This document shows positions 50,215-59,630 of a stretch of 64,000 bases of DNA, in pieces. Below the pieces are notes generated by a model. It worked only from the letters and a program-made list of their open reading frames with translations, ran no database searches and had not been told where the DNA came from. Position 1 is the first letter of the stretch, and every line of letters begins with the position of its first letter. The position numbers were made by a program, and so were the translations under genes. The stretch is from Peribacillus simplex (GTDB taxonomy: Bacteria > Bacillota > Bacilli > Bacillales > DSM-1321). The stretch lies in contig NZ_FTMX01000011.1 in assembly GCF_900156045.1 (NCBI RefSeq), forward strand, positions 62,001 through 126,000. Direction: 5' to 3'.

Positions 50215-51219
50215 ATGGAATCTGTAGCTAGAAGTAAACTGAAAGTGTATTGTACCGCTATCGCTGGAATCATTTTGCTGATTTTAGGAGTCCTGACGAG
50301 TATTTCGGTGGGAGCGGCCGATATAGATGCATCAATGGTTTTGAAGTCCTTTTTTGATGCCGACTCGTCCAAGGAACAAACTATTATAAGGACCCTTCGA
50401 TTGCCCCGGGCTTTAGTTGGAGCATTGGTCGGTGCCAATTTAGCGGTGGCGGGCGCTCTCATGCAGGCCATTACCCGGAATTCATTAGCTTCTCCACAAG
50501 TGTTTGGTGTTAATGCCGGTGCCTCATTTTTTATTGTGTCCGCTTTCGTTTTCTTTCCTGACCTTTCTTCCGTATCTCTAGTTTGCGTTGCATTCATTGG
50601 TGCAGCAGTGGGAGGGGTGGCGGTCTATTCTTTTGCTTCGGGAGGAGGGATGACCCAAGTAAAGCTGGCATTGGCCGGAATGGCTGTTCACTTTTTTTTA
50701 TCTTCTTTAACGCAAGGCATGATCATCTTTAATGAACAAGCGAAAGATGTGCTCTATTGGTTAGTCGGGTCTATTAATGGGAAAACATGGGCGCACGTTA
50801 ACATGATTCTTCCTTGGTCCCTTTTCGGGCTACTTATCGCTGCCTTGTTCTCTCGATCTGTTTCCATCCTTGTCTTAGGGGAAAATATGGCGCAGGGACT
50901 TGGGCAGCGGGTGTACCGAATCCGTATTTTGGCAGGAATATTGGTGATCATTTTGGCAGGATCTTCGGTTGCCGTCGCAGGACCGGTCGGCTTTGTAGGT
51001 TTGATCATTCCTCATATCGTCAGGAGAATGGTGGGCGGGGATTATCGGAGAATCATCCCTTTTTCTGCATTATTCGGCGCTTTACTCTTGGTTTACGCAG
51101 ATATTCTCGCCCGGTTTATCGCTTACCCTTTTGAGTCGCCGGTAGGCATCGTAACAGCTATAATCGGTGCGCCATTCTTCCTGTATTTAGCGAAGAGAGG
51201 GAGGAATATAAAGCAATGA
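50215..51219 (+). CDS. FecCD family iron-siderophore permease 1
   Basis: A 334-residue BtuC/FecCD permease with about ten helices: LRLPRALVGALVGANLAVAGALMQAITRNSLASPQVFGVNAGA and VAGPVGFVGLIIPHIVRRMVG (ATPase-coupling loop). The ATG at 50215 follows GTTAGGAAG at a slightly long spacing; the GTG at 50200 overlaps that RBS. It overlaps the next gene by 4 bases. Confidence 0.93.
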   Translation: MESVARSKLKVYCTAIAGIILLILGVLTSISVGAADIDASMVLKSFFDADSSKEQTIIRTLRLPRALVGALVGANLAVAGALMQAITRNSLASPQVFGVNAGASFFIVSAFVFFPDLSSVSLVCVAFIGAAVGGVAVYSFASGGGMTQVKLALAGMAVHFFLSSLTQGMIIFNEQAKDVLYWLVGSINGKTWAHVNMILPWSLFGLLIAALFSRSVSILVLGENMAQGLGQRVYRIRILAGILVIILAGSSVAVAGPVGFVGLIIPHIVRRMVGGDYRRIIPFSALFGALLLVYADILARFIAYPFESPVGIVTAIIGAPFFLYLAKRGRNIKQ

Positions 51220-52229
51220 AACGAAAAGGGACATTTGGGTTGAAATCAACTTTGCACCCTTATTCTATTCTCCTGATGCTGACGGTTACCATGCTGATTT
51301 TAGCAATGGTGAGCCTGGGATTAGGGGCCATTTATATCTCACCTTTAGAAATTCTCCAAAATTTCCTTGGAAATGGCATGCAAAGCCAGTCGTTCATTCT
51401 GCACAACTATCGCATACCACGTATTTTAATTGCCGTGATAGTGGGGGCCGGTTTGGCAACGGCTGGAGCCATTCTGCAAGGGGTTCTTCGAAATCCGTTG
51501 GCTTCTCCGGATGTGATTGGGGTAACAAAAGGGGCCGGCTTGGCAGCTGTTATCGTCATCGTTTTATTTCCGCAATCGCCCATTATCATTCTGCCTCTTT
51601 CAGCTTTTATCGGAGCGGCGGTCATGGCGGCAATTTTGATGATATTTGTTTATAAAAAAGGAGCCCAGCCAAATACAATCGCTTTGGTGGGAATTGCTTT
51701 AGGGGCCATATGTCAAGCGGGTATAGAGTATTTCATGGTCAAGTTCCCGGATGATGTAAACACGACACTGCTTTGGTTGACCGGCAGTCTATGGGGAAGA
51801 GGATGGGATCAAGTATTCATTTTGCTTCCATTTCTTGTCCTTGTCCCGGTATTGATTGCCTTAACTTCCAAAATGGATGTACTCAGCCTTGGCGACGATA
51901 TAGCGACAGGTCTCGGTGAAAGATCAAAATTACTGCGTTATATGTTGTTGAGTGTTTCTGTCATATTAATCGGGGTCTGTGTAGCGGCGGTGGGTTCCAT
52001 CGGGTTCATAGGTTTAATTGCCCCCCATATCGCACTGAGGGTGGTAGGGTCAAAATTCAAGGTTTTGCTTCCTGCTTCAGCTCTTTTCGGTTCCATCTTT
52101 CTGCTCGTTGCCGATAGCCTTGGAAGAGGATTATTCCCTCCAATAGAAATACCCGCGGGAATTATCACTGCGGTGATTGGAGTGCCATATTTTTTATATC
52201 TATTACGCCGAGAACGAAAAATAACATAA
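51216..52229 (+). CDS. FecCD family iron-siderophore permease 2
   Basis: A 337-residue FecCD permease: NYRIPRILIAVIVGAGLATAGAILQGVLRNPLASPDVIGVTKGA and VGSIGFIGLIAPHIALRVVG. ATGA overlap with permease 1; RBS GAGGGAGG. It forms the heterodimeric membrane channel. Confidence 0.93.
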   Translation: MKRKGTFGLKSTLHPYSILLMLTVTMLILAMVSLGLGAIYISPLEILQNFLGNGMQSQSFILHNYRIPRILIAVIVGAGLATAGAILQGVLRNPLASPDVIGVTKGAGLAAVIVIVLFPQSPIIILPLSAFIGAAVMAAILMIFVYKKGAQPNTIALVGIALGAICQAGIEYFMVKFPDDVNTTLLWLTGSLWGRGWDQVFILLPFLVLVPVLIALTSKMDVLSLGDDIATGLGERSKLLRYMLLSVSVILIGVCVAAVGSIGFIGLIAPHIALRVVGSKFKVLLPASALFGSIFLLVADSLGRGLFPPIEIPAGIITAVIGVPYFLYLLRRERKIT

Positions 52230-52244
52230 GGAAGGCTGAATATC

Positions 52245-53033
52245 ATGACAACATTATCAGCAGAGCATCTTTCCCTCTCTTATGGAGCAACTCAAATCAT
52301 CGATGATATCGATTTGGAAATTCCTGAAGGTAAGATCAGTATAATCATAGGTTCCAATGGTTGTGGCAAATCTACCATTCTACGGTCTCTAGCCAGATTA
52401 TTAACACCCCAGCAAGGCACGATTTATTTAGATGGAAAAGCCATTCATCTTCAATCTTCCAAGGATGTGGCAAAGAAATTGGCTATCTTACCCCAAGCTC
52501 CGGAAGCTCCTGAAGATATAACGGTTAAAGAACTATGCTATTATGGCAGGCATCCGCACAAAGGCTTATTTTCCAGACAAACCCCGGAAGATCATGCCAT
52601 TGTCGACCGTGCATTATCCGCAACAAAAATGACGGAATTCGCTGATCGGACATTGGATGCATTATCTGGAGGACAAAGGCAAAGGGCATGGATTTCGATG
52701 GCTTTGGTACAAGAAACCGACCTATTACTGTTGGATGAACCGACAACCTATCTGGACTTAGCGCACCAAATTGAAATATTGGAATTACTGCGCGATTTAA
52801 ACTCCACTCATGGGCGCACGATTGTCATGGTTCTGCATGATTTGAATCAAGCGGCACAGTATGCCGATCATCTGATTAGCATCAAGAAGGGGAAAATCTA
52901 TAAAGAAGGACCGCCTGAAACGGTCTTCACAAAAGATATGATCAAGGACGTCTTCGGACTTGAATGCTGCATTATTGAAAACCCTGTTGATCAAACGCCC
53001 CTATGCATTCCAATTGGTTTATCTCAAGATTAG
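52245..53033 (+). CDS. Iron-siderophore ABC transporter ATP-binding protein (FecE type)
   Basis: A 262-residue ATPase: Walker A GSNGCGKST (about residues 35-43), signature LSGGQRQRAWISMALVQ, Walker B LLLLDEPTTYLDLAHQIE and H-loop VLHDLNQAAQYAD. RBS AAGGAAGG. It is the last gene of the Fur-regulated operon. Confidence 0.94.
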   Translation: MTTLSAEHLSLSYGATQIIDDIDLEIPEGKISIIIGSNGCGKSTILRSLARLLTPQQGTIYLDGKAIHLQSSKDVAKKLAILPQAPEAPEDITVKELCYYGRHPHKGLFSRQTPEDHAIVDRALSATKMTEFADRTLDALSGGQRQRAWISMALVQETDLLLLDEPTTYLDLAHQIEILELLRDLNSTHGRTIVMVLHDLNQAAQYADHLISIKKGKIYKEGPPETVFTKDMIKDVFGLECCIIENPVDQTPLCIPIGLSQD

Positions 53034-53070
53034 TGAGATGCATTTAGAGTCAGACTATCGGAGGCAAGAA

Positions 53071-53109
53071 AACATCAGGGGGATTTCACATCACCCTGAT
53101 GTTTTTTGT
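53071..53109 (+). terminator. Terminator of the siderophore operon
   Basis: AACATCAGGG / CCCTGATGTT perfect 10-bp stem followed by TTTTT. Confidence 0.88.
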
Positions 53110-53121
53110 TTATCAAGTATC

Positions 53122-53460
53122 TTATTTATTCCCTGGAGCAGGTTGGTCAACCCCTTTAATTCTATGTCTATGCCCATCATCTTCCGTGGTGTAAAAATCG
53201 TAATAGTGAACATGCATTCCATTTCCAACCGGAATGGGCGGTCCCGAATATGCCTTATAATAATGGGTATGCCCATCCTCAAATAACACATATCCTTCAG
53301 TATAATGAATATGTTCCCCCTCTTGTGATGGAATTGGCGGGGAAGTTACATCTAAACATTGATGGACATGGCCATCCGCTACGGAGGTATAATCAACAGA
53401 TCCATGATTATGATGTGGTACGAACCCTGAAACAAAATCATCTTTTCCTACTTTATTCAA
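53122..53460 (-). CDS. YmaF family protein
   Basis: A 112-residue histidine-rich protein with repeated GHxHxY turns: FVPHHNHGSVDYTSVADGHVHQ, GEHIHYTEGYVLFEDGHTHYY and GMHVHYYDFYTTEDDGHRHRI. This is the YmaF layout; a metal-binding role is plausible but not known. TTG start at 53460 with RBS AAGGGGTG; a longer frame to 53607 has no ribosome site. It converges on the siderophore operon. Confidence 0.85.
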   Translation of the reverse strand: MNKVGKDDFVSGFVPHHNHGSVDYTSVADGHVHQCLDVTSPPIPSQEGEHIHYTEGYVLFEDGHTHYYKAYSGPPIPVGNGMHVHYYDFYTTEDDGHRHRIKGVDQPAPGNK

Positions 53461-53658
53461 TCTCTTCACCCCTTGTATAAATAAACATTTTATAAACCAT
53501 ATGCTTGGAAAAATAAGAAGATTCTTAACGACCAAATTTATGGAAAGAGGATTAAAACAAACCACAATAAAAGAACATAAATCCGGAGGAGAATACTGGC
53601 CAGGCACAGTTTAAATGATAAAATAGAAAGACTAATAGATTAAAGGAGACTTATTATC

Positions 53659-54636
53659 TTGGAAGCCAAATGTGTTAAATTCTATGAGTTCGGGAATCCG
53701 CAAAAGGTTTTAAAAGTTGAAAATAAATGTATTCAAGGACCTTTCGAGGGGGAGGTCCTCGTTCGGATGACCACACGTCCCATTAATCCGTCTGACTTGC
53801 TGCCCATTCGCGGTGCATATTCCCACCGAATTCCCTTGCCTTCCATTCCCGGTTATGAAGGGGTCGGCATTGTAGAAGAGGTGGGTCCATCGGTTTCGAA
53901 AGATCTGATAGGCAATCGTGTTCTGCCTTTGCGCGGTGAAGGGACCTGGCAGGAATATGTTAAAACATCTGCGGACTTGGCCATCGTCATTCCCGATTCA
54001 ATCGAGGATTATATTGCAGCGCAATTATATATAAACCCGGTAACCGCATGGCTAATCTGTACAGAAGTATTGGCATTGAAACCCGATGATGTATTACTCG
54101 TGAATGCTTGCGGATCTGCCATCGGCCGTATCTTCACCCAGTTATCGAAGATTCTCGGTTTTAAGCTGATTGCTGTAACGAGAAACAATAAGTATACGGA
54201 AGAACTGCTTAAACTTGGTGCTTCATATGTGATCGATACGTCCCGATCATCATTGCATGATGCAGTGATGGACTGGACGAATGGACGCGGAGCGAAAGCG
54301 GCCATAGATTCAGTGGGCGGCATCGATGGTTCAGAGCTAGCTTTTTGTGTTCGGCCTAATGGCATCTTATTAACTATCGGCCTTTTATCAGGACAGTCTG
54401 TAAATTGGGCTGAGATTTCACAAAGGACAAAAGTGGATGTTAAAATGTTTCATCTTCGGCATTGGAATCAGCAGGCTTCCATTCAAACTTGGCATGAAAC
54501 GTTTAACCTTTTGATGGGTTTCATTAATGATAAAAGATTGAAGTTCATGATGCCGGCTTCCTGCTACAGCCTTCAAGACGTGCACGAAGCCATTCATGTC
54601 GCTAGCAATGGAGGAAAGATTTTCTTAAGCAACTGA
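53659..54636 (+). CDS. Zinc-type alcohol dehydrogenase-like (MDR) oxidoreductase, quinone-reductase type
   Basis: A 325-residue medium-chain dehydrogenase: RPINPSDLLPIRGAYSHRIPLPSIPGYEGVGIVEEVG (GroES-like part) and VNACGSAIGRIFTQLSKILG (cofactor loop, the usual GGVG replaced by CGSA). No structural or catalytic zinc cysteines are visible, which fits the NADPH:quinone reductase/enoyl reductase subgroup. TTG start with RBS AAAGGAGA. Single gene with a long-loop terminator. Confidence 0.88.
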   Translation: MEAKCVKFYEFGNPQKVLKVENKCIQGPFEGEVLVRMTTRPINPSDLLPIRGAYSHRIPLPSIPGYEGVGIVEEVGPSVSKDLIGNRVLPLRGEGTWQEYVKTSADLAIVIPDSIEDYIAAQLYINPVTAWLICTEVLALKPDDVLLVNACGSAIGRIFTQLSKILGFKLIAVTRNNKYTEELLKLGASYVIDTSRSSLHDAVMDWTNGRGAKAAIDSVGGIDGSELAFCVRPNGILLTIGLLSGQSVNWAEISQRTKVDVKMFHLRHWNQQASIQTWHETFNLLMGFINDKRLKFMMPASCYSLQDVHEAIHVASNGGKIFLSN

Positions 54637-54687
54637 TTCGCATGCTAAAATTGCAATGGCGGTTTGCTGATTGAACGGATATATTGA

Positions 54688-54750
54688 AGGGGCCATTCAT
54701 GTGGAGCTCTTCCAATAGGTTCCTAAGGTAAATGGAAATGGCCCCTGTTA
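54688..54750 (+). terminator. Possible terminator after the MDR gene
   Basis: AGGGGCCATT / AATGGCCCCT perfect 10-bp arms with a 39-base loop, then GTTAAT; T run weak. Confidence 0.5.
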
Positions 54751-54840
54751 ATATGGAATTACTTGATTACCTGTAAGGTACTAGTTTAGAATGCGGAATA
54801 GAACATGCTGCTACATGATACGACTTTGGAGGAACTACTT

Positions 54841-56151
54841 ATGAAAACAATATATGTGAATGCTACATTTTTTACTATGGACAAGGAAAATCAAATCTTT
54901 GAAAACGGCATGATGATTGTACAAGATCATACCATATCCTTCATCGGCCAGCGTGATGAACAACAATTGGCAGATGCAGATCAGGTGGTCAACCTTGGCG
55001 GGAAATGGATCATGCCAGGCCTTGTGAATGCCCATTCGCATATTGTAATGACCCTTTTACGCGGTATCGGGGATGATATGCTGCTGAAGCCATGGCTTGA
55101 AACGAAAATATGGCCGCTTGAAAGCCAGTTTACAACGGAAATCGCCTCTGTAAGCACTCAGCTTGGCATTATGGAAATGATGAAATCAGGAACCACGACA
55201 TTTTCGGATATGTTTAATCCTAATGGAATAGATGCAGGTGCTGTCATGGAGACGATAGGCGAAACAGGAATGCGCGGAGCCTTTTCCTACACGATCTTCA
55301 GCTTGGGTACCGAAAAAGACCAAAAGGCGAACCTCATGGGGGCAGAAAAGTTTTCAAAAAACTATAAAGCGTTTGCCGATGGACGCCTGACTACCATGGT
55401 CGCACCACATAGCCCATATGCTTGCACACCTGAAGCGATCATGGAAAGTGCACGGATTGCAAAAGAGAATGATTTGATGGTGCACATCCACGTATCGGAA
55501 ACGGACTTTGAAATCCTCGACATCGAAAAGCGTTACGGATCCCGTCCTGTCGAGCACCTTCGCCGTCTGGGGCTGTTCGATCAGCCTACCGTGATGGCAC
55601 ATGGTGTGGTTCTCAATGATGAAGAGCGGGCGATACTAAAACAGCATGATGTTCGCGTTGCCCACAATCCGATCAGTAACCTGAAGCTCGGATCTGGAAT
55701 TGCCGATGTCGTCAGCCTTCTTGATGCAGGCATTAAAGTGGGAGTAGCAACAGATGGTGTCGCCTCCAATAACAACTTCGATATGTTCGAAGAAATGAGG
55801 ACAGCTGCATTACTGCAAAAAGGAATCTATAAGGATGCCACCAAATTCCCTGCCCAAACAGCACTCGCCATGGCCACAAGAATGGGCGCAGAAGCGATAG
55901 GCATGAACCATACAGGATCATTGGAAGCTGGTAAAAAAGCAGATTTCATCACCATTTACCCATATGACAAAGAACATCTGCAGCCGCTGAGTGAAGCCTA
56001 TTCGCACCTGCTTTATGCAGCACGCGGAAATGATGTATGCGATGTGTACATCGACGGCAAAATGGTCGTGAAAGAAAGACGCTGCTTAACGATCGATGAA
56101 GAAAAAGTAATCGCCGAAACGAATCGTCTGCAAGGTACCCTATCTCGTTAA
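54841..56151 (+). CDS. Amidohydrolase, MtaD/SsnA-like (methylthioadenosine/S-adenosylhomocysteine deaminase type)
   Basis: A 436-residue metal-dependent hydrolase: metal His in MPGLVNAHSHIVMTLLRG (about residues 56-73), His in VAPHSPYACTP and HIHVSETDFEI, VMAHGVVLNDEE and Asp in VGVATDGVASNNNFDMFEEMR. This motif set is that of MtaD-type adenosine-derivative deaminases. The ATG at 54841 has RBS GGAGGA; the frame from 54805 overruns it. A perfect terminator follows. It may belong to methylthio/SAM salvage. Confidence 0.9.
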   Translation: MKTIYVNATFFTMDKENQIFENGMMIVQDHTISFIGQRDEQQLADADQVVNLGGKWIMPGLVNAHSHIVMTLLRGIGDDMLLKPWLETKIWPLESQFTTEIASVSTQLGIMEMMKSGTTTFSDMFNPNGIDAGAVMETIGETGMRGAFSYTIFSLGTEKDQKANLMGAEKFSKNYKAFADGRLTTMVAPHSPYACTPEAIMESARIAKENDLMVHIHVSETDFEILDIEKRYGSRPVEHLRRLGLFDQPTVMAHGVVLNDEERAILKQHDVRVAHNPISNLKLGSGIADVVSLLDAGIKVGVATDGVASNNNFDMFEEMRTAALLQKGIYKDATKFPAQTALAMATRMGAEAIGMNHTGSLEAGKKADFITIYPYDKEHLQPLSEAYSHLLYAARGNDVCDVYIDGKMVVKERRCLTIDEEKVIAETNRLQGTLSR

Positions 56152-56186
56152 CACTGATGGGAGAACAAACGTATGCACAGAAAAAG

Positions 56187-56213
56187 GAGCTGCCATTTGC
56201 AGCTCTTTTTTTT
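56187..56213 (+). terminator. Terminator after the MtaD-like gene
   Basis: GAGCTGC / GCAGCTC stem, loop CATTT, T8 run. Confidence 0.9.
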
Positions 56214-56460
56214 ATGGACTCAATGATCCATTTTGAGGAACTTATTATTGGCAGTCAAAAAGGAATTACCGCTAGTATTGTGGAATAAATTGTCCTTAAC
56301 ACTTAGAAATAAGTCGCGAGTCCAGTTTCTTGGAAATATGGAACAAAGTAAGTATGGCAAAAAAGGTTGCTGACAGCAAAATATTAACCAACTGGATAAA
56401 AAATTTTTGCCGTCATGGATCATGAATTTCACCGATAGTTGATAAAGGAGGACAAGATGA
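56214..56460. other. Intergenic region
   Basis: No supported gene. AT-rich leader of the DUF4440 gene. A minus-strand ORF here lacks an RBS and family similarity. Confidence 0.45.
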
Positions 56461-56829
56461 ATGGATAGTGAATCTTCATTATTAAAAGAGCATTTGTATC
56501 AACTGGAGGAGAAATTGTTAAAATCTGAAGTCCGTACATCGCCAGAAGAGCTTTCATTATTATTGAAAGATGATTTCTTTGAGTTCGGCAGTTCGGGTAA
56601 CATATGGTCAAAAAAAGAATTTTTGGGGCAAGAGGGAGCCGGAGCGGTGAAAATGATACTAAGTCAATTTGATATGCATCCATTGTCTGATGATACCGTG
56701 TTAACTACGTACCGGATTTTTGATGAAGATAAAGTGGAACATACCTTAAGGAGTTCAATCTGGAAATGTACGAATGGAAGATGGCAAATGTTTTTTCATC
56801 AAGGCACAAAAACGATAGGGCCCCGCTAA
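56461..56829 (+). CDS. DUF4440 / NTF2-like domain protein
   Basis: A 122-residue protein: LLKEHLYQLEEKLLKSEVRTSPEELSLLLKDDFFEFGSSG and WKCTNGRWQMFFHQGTKT are the DUF4440 blocks of the SnoaL-like fold. It may bind a small ligand; the function is unknown. RBS AGGAGGA. Confidence 0.85.
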   Translation: MDSESSLLKEHLYQLEEKLLKSEVRTSPEELSLLLKDDFFEFGSSGNIWSKKEFLGQEGAGAVKMILSQFDMHPLSDDTVLTTYRIFDEDKVEHTLRSSIWKCTNGRWQMFFHQGTKTIGPR

Positions 56830-56937
56830 GCCTAATATTTATGAAAAGAAAAAAATAAATATCAAAAAAAGAACGTAAGTAAAATGAGTTTTGCTTACTT
56901 AAAAATTATTTCGATAAAATGATAGGGGTGGGTGAAG

Positions 56938-57405
56938 TTGATTTTTCGTACCATTGATACGGACAAAGATAAAGATATTATTATTAAATTCAGGAAAGAT
57001 TCCTATGTTGTAAGTTTTGGATCTGAAGATGGTTTTGGAGATGAGAATACATATCTGCAACGAATGAAAGAACGGGTCCGCAAATTTCCGGATGGACAAG
57101 TGATCATTGAAAAGGACCAAGAACCGATTGGCCAAATGGAACTTCAAATTCGGGAGTATGAAGGAACGGAGATCGGCTATGTGAATCTTTTTTATCTTAT
57201 TCCCGATTACCGCAGTAAAGGCCTTGGCAAGGAATTGGTTCGCTACGCAGAAAACTTTTTCAGGCAATTTAATGTATCGGAATATCATTTAAGGGTTTCT
57301 CCGGATAATGGAAGGGCGATTCGTTTATATACGAATTCAGGTATGAAGAAGATAAGCGAAGAAAATGAAAAATACCTTGTATGGAGAATGAGTAAATCAT
57401 TATAA
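56938..57405 (+). CDS. GNAT family N-acetyltransferase
   Basis: A 155-residue acetyltransferase: YLIPDYRSKGLGKELVRYAENFF carries the acetyl-CoA loop (RxKGLG), followed by LRVSPDNGRAIRLYTNSGMKK. The TTG at 56938 has RBS AGGGGTG at 7 bases; the GTG at 56932 is too close. The substrate is unknown. It lies before the S-box riboswitch. Confidence 0.9.
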   Translation: MIFRTIDTDKDKDIIIKFRKDSYVVSFGSEDGFGDENTYLQRMKERVRKFPDGQVIIEKDQEPIGQMELQIREYEGTEIGYVNLFYLIPDYRSKGLGKELVRYAENFFRQFNVSEYHLRVSPDNGRAIRLYTNSGMKKISEENEKYLVWRMSKSL

Positions 57406-57533
57406 AATTATATTAATATAATTTAAAAGCATCAATTCACTATACTATAAAAATATTTAGCGTGATGAAAAATAAGGTTGACTTTAGAGAAATTTGAATA
57501 TATAGTGAAGGACATAATTAAATAAAACGTTAA

Positions 57534-57653
57534 TTCTTATCAAGAGATGTGGAGGGACTTGGCCCTATGATACCTCGGCAGCGGGTTTTTACTTTTGTAA
57601 AAATACTGTGCTAATTCCAACGGACGAAAGTTTGAAAGATAAGAAGGAGCTTT
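57534..57653 (+). promoter_or_regulatory. SAM-I (S-box) riboswitch
   Basis: P1 arms CTTATC / GATAAG, then the conserved AGAG.TGGAGGGACTGGCCC-like block (here GATGTGGAGGGACTTGGCCC), TATGATACCTCGGCAGC and GTGCTAATTCCAAC, the S-box hallmarks. When SAM is plentiful the downstream terminator forms and stops metNPQ transcription. Confidence 0.95.
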
Positions 57654-57670
57654 TCTTAGATAATTAATTT

Positions 57671-57740
57671 AAGAGTTTACTCTTTTTTATGTCTAAAAGA
57701 GGCCTCTTCTGTCTGATGACGGAAGAGGCCTCTTTTGTTT
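57671..57740 (+). terminator. S-box terminators
   Basis: A short hairpin AAGAG / CTCTTTTTT (57671-57688) is followed by a very strong one, AAAAGAGGCCTCTTC / GAAGAGGCCTCTTTT (57695-57736), then GTTTATT. Either may be the regulated terminator. Confidence 0.8.
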
Positions 57741-57767
57741 ATTCAAAATGTATATGGTTATTTGGAG

Positions 57768-57845
57768 AATTGGTGCAATTACTCGTGAGTTTCGAGCATT
57801 TACTCGTGAATTTGGCAGATTTACTCGTGAATTCCAAAAATTTAA
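57768..57845. repeat. Three-unit copy of the 21-bp minisatellite
   Basis: ACTCGTGA at 57781, 57802 and 57823, exactly 21 bases apart, in ATTACTCGTGAGTTTCGAGC-type units like those at 17721-17938. It lies between the S-box terminator and metN. Confidence 0.8.
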
Positions 57846-57922
57846 CCCTATCATTATGAAACTTGGCAAAGCTCTCTCTGGATAATGAATTCGTACAAAT
57901 AAACAACATGGGGGGAGATTGG

Positions 57923-58945
57923 ATGATTGAGTTTCAAAATGTCAAAAAGGTTTATCAAACAAAGAAACAGACTGTCGAGGCTTTGAAGGGCATCAATTTG
58001 ACAGTGGAAAAGGGGGATATATTCGGTGTAGTCGGTTATAGCGGGGCCGGGAAGAGTACGTTGATCAGGTTGGTCAATTTGCTTGAACATCCTTCAGATG
58101 GTTCGGTGATTGTTGGGGGCAAGGATTTAACCAAATTGAATCCGAAGGAATTGCGGGCAGAAAAGAAAAAAATCGGGATGATTTTTCAGCATTTCAATTT
58201 GCTGAACTCAAAGACCGTTTTTGATAATATCGCCATGCCGCTGATTTTATCGGGAACCCCGGGTAAAGAAATCAAAAAGCGGGTAGGCGAGCTGTTGGAG
58301 TTCGTTGGCTTATCGAGCAAAGCAAAGAGTTATCCGGATCAATTATCCGGAGGCCAAAAGCAGCGGATCGGCATTGCGAGAGCATTGGCTACCAATCCAT
58401 CGATCTTATTGTGTGATGAAGCTACCTCGGCATTGGATCCACAAACAACGAGTGCTGTTCTGCAGCTCTTAAAGAAAATTAATAAAGAATACAATATCAC
58501 CATTCTGCTAATCACTCATGAGATGTCTGTCATTAGGGAAATTTGCAATAAGGTAGCAGTCATGGAGGGCGGATGCGTCGTTGAACAAGGTTCGGTTTTC
58601 GAAGTTTTTGCGAAGCCGCAAACGGATATTGCAAAAAATTTCGTGAGAACGGTCATACATGACGAAATTCCACAAAGTTTCCTAAAAAGCATAGGGTCCC
58701 ATATCCCGATTATTTGGAAAATTAATTTTATTGGGACTACTTCGGGTACTCCTTTACTTTCAACGATCTCGAAGAAATATGATGTTCATTTAAGTGTTTT
58801 ATCAGCCAATATTTCTGAAATTCAGGAAACGCCTTTCGGGAATTTGATCATCGAAGTGACCGGGAACAAAAATGAGGTGGACATGGCTTATCAATATATT
58901 AAAGATGAGGGGATTCTCGTCCAGGAGGTGCAGGTAAATGGGTAA
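57923..58945 (+). CDS. metN: Methionine ABC transporter ATP-binding protein MetN
   Basis: A 340-residue ATPase: Walker A GYSGAGKST, signature LSGGQKQRIGIARALA, Walker B ILLCDEATSALDPQTT and a C-terminal NIL (ACT-like) domain (about residues 265-340) that binds methionine and inhibits transport. The ATG at 57923 has RBS GGGGGAGA; the upstream frame from 57863 is not supported. S-box regulated. It overlaps metP by 8 bases. Confidence 0.95.
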   Translation: MIEFQNVKKVYQTKKQTVEALKGINLTVEKGDIFGVVGYSGAGKSTLIRLVNLLEHPSDGSVIVGGKDLTKLNPKELRAEKKKIGMIFQHFNLLNSKTVFDNIAMPLILSGTPGKEIKKRVGELLEFVGLSSKAKSYPDQLSGGQKQRIGIARALATNPSILLCDEATSALDPQTTSAVLQLLKKINKEYNITILLITHEMSVIREICNKVAVMEGGCVVEQGSVFEVFAKPQTDIAKNFVRTVIHDEIPQSFLKSIGSHIPIIWKINFIGTTSGTPLLSTISKKYDVHLSVLSANISEIQETPFGNLIIEVTGNKNEVDMAYQYIKDEGILVQEVQVNG

Positions 58946-59609
58946 TACGCTTTGGGGAATGGAAATAACGGCAGACCAGCTGTTGACAGCTTTCGGTGAC
59001 ACACTTTATATGGTAGCCATCTCATTGGTATTCTCCGGATTGATTGGGCTTCCGCTCGGTATCCTGCTTGTCATTACAAGAAAGGGTCATATCTTGGAGA
59101 ATAAATGGGTCTTTAATGTATTGAACCCGATCATCAATATATTGCGGTCGGTTCCTTTCATCATCTTGCTTGTAGCAGTTATTCCGCTTACCAGAATGAT
59201 TGTAGGCAGTGCGATCGGAATGAATGCGGCCATTGTTCCGCTAATCTTTTACGCGGCTCCTTATATTGCCCGGCTTGTGGAGAACTCCCTGTTGGAAGTG
59301 GACAAAGGGATCATCGAAGCAGCTCAGGCGATGGGGGCGACGACATGGCAAATCATTTATCGCTTTTTGATTCCCGAGGGACTTAGTTCGTTGATCCTTA
59401 CTTTTACAACAGCGACAATCGGGCTTGTTGGATCTACGGCCATGGCAGGTGCCGTCGGTGCAGGAGGGGTCGGAGATCTAGCTTTGGCTTACGGTTATCA
59501 AAGGTTCGATACGATGACGATGGTCGTCACAGTGGCGGCGCTCGTGATCATCGTTCAATTATTGCAATCCACGGGGAATTTTATTTCAAGAAAAATCAGA
59601 AGAAGATAA
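58938..59609 (+). CDS. metP: Methionine ABC transporter permease MetP (MetI)
   Basis: A 223-residue five-helix permease: GMEITADQLLTAFGDTLYMVAISLVFSGLIGLPLGILLV, INILRSVPFIILLVAVIPLTR and the coupling loop EAAQAMGATTWQIIYRFLIPEGL. RBS AGGAGGTG. Part of the metNPQ operon. Confidence 0.95.
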   Translation: MGNTLWGMEITADQLLTAFGDTLYMVAISLVFSGLIGLPLGILLVITRKGHILENKWVFNVLNPIINILRSVPFIILLVAVIPLTRMIVGSAIGMNAAIVPLIFYAAPYIARLVENSLLEVDKGIIEAAQAMGATTWQIIYRFLIPEGLSSLILTFTTATIGLVGSTAMAGAVGAGGVGDLALAYGYQRFDTMTMVVTVAALVIIVQLLQSTGNFISRKIRRR

Positions 59610-59630
59610 AAATAACAGGAGGTAGGAGAA

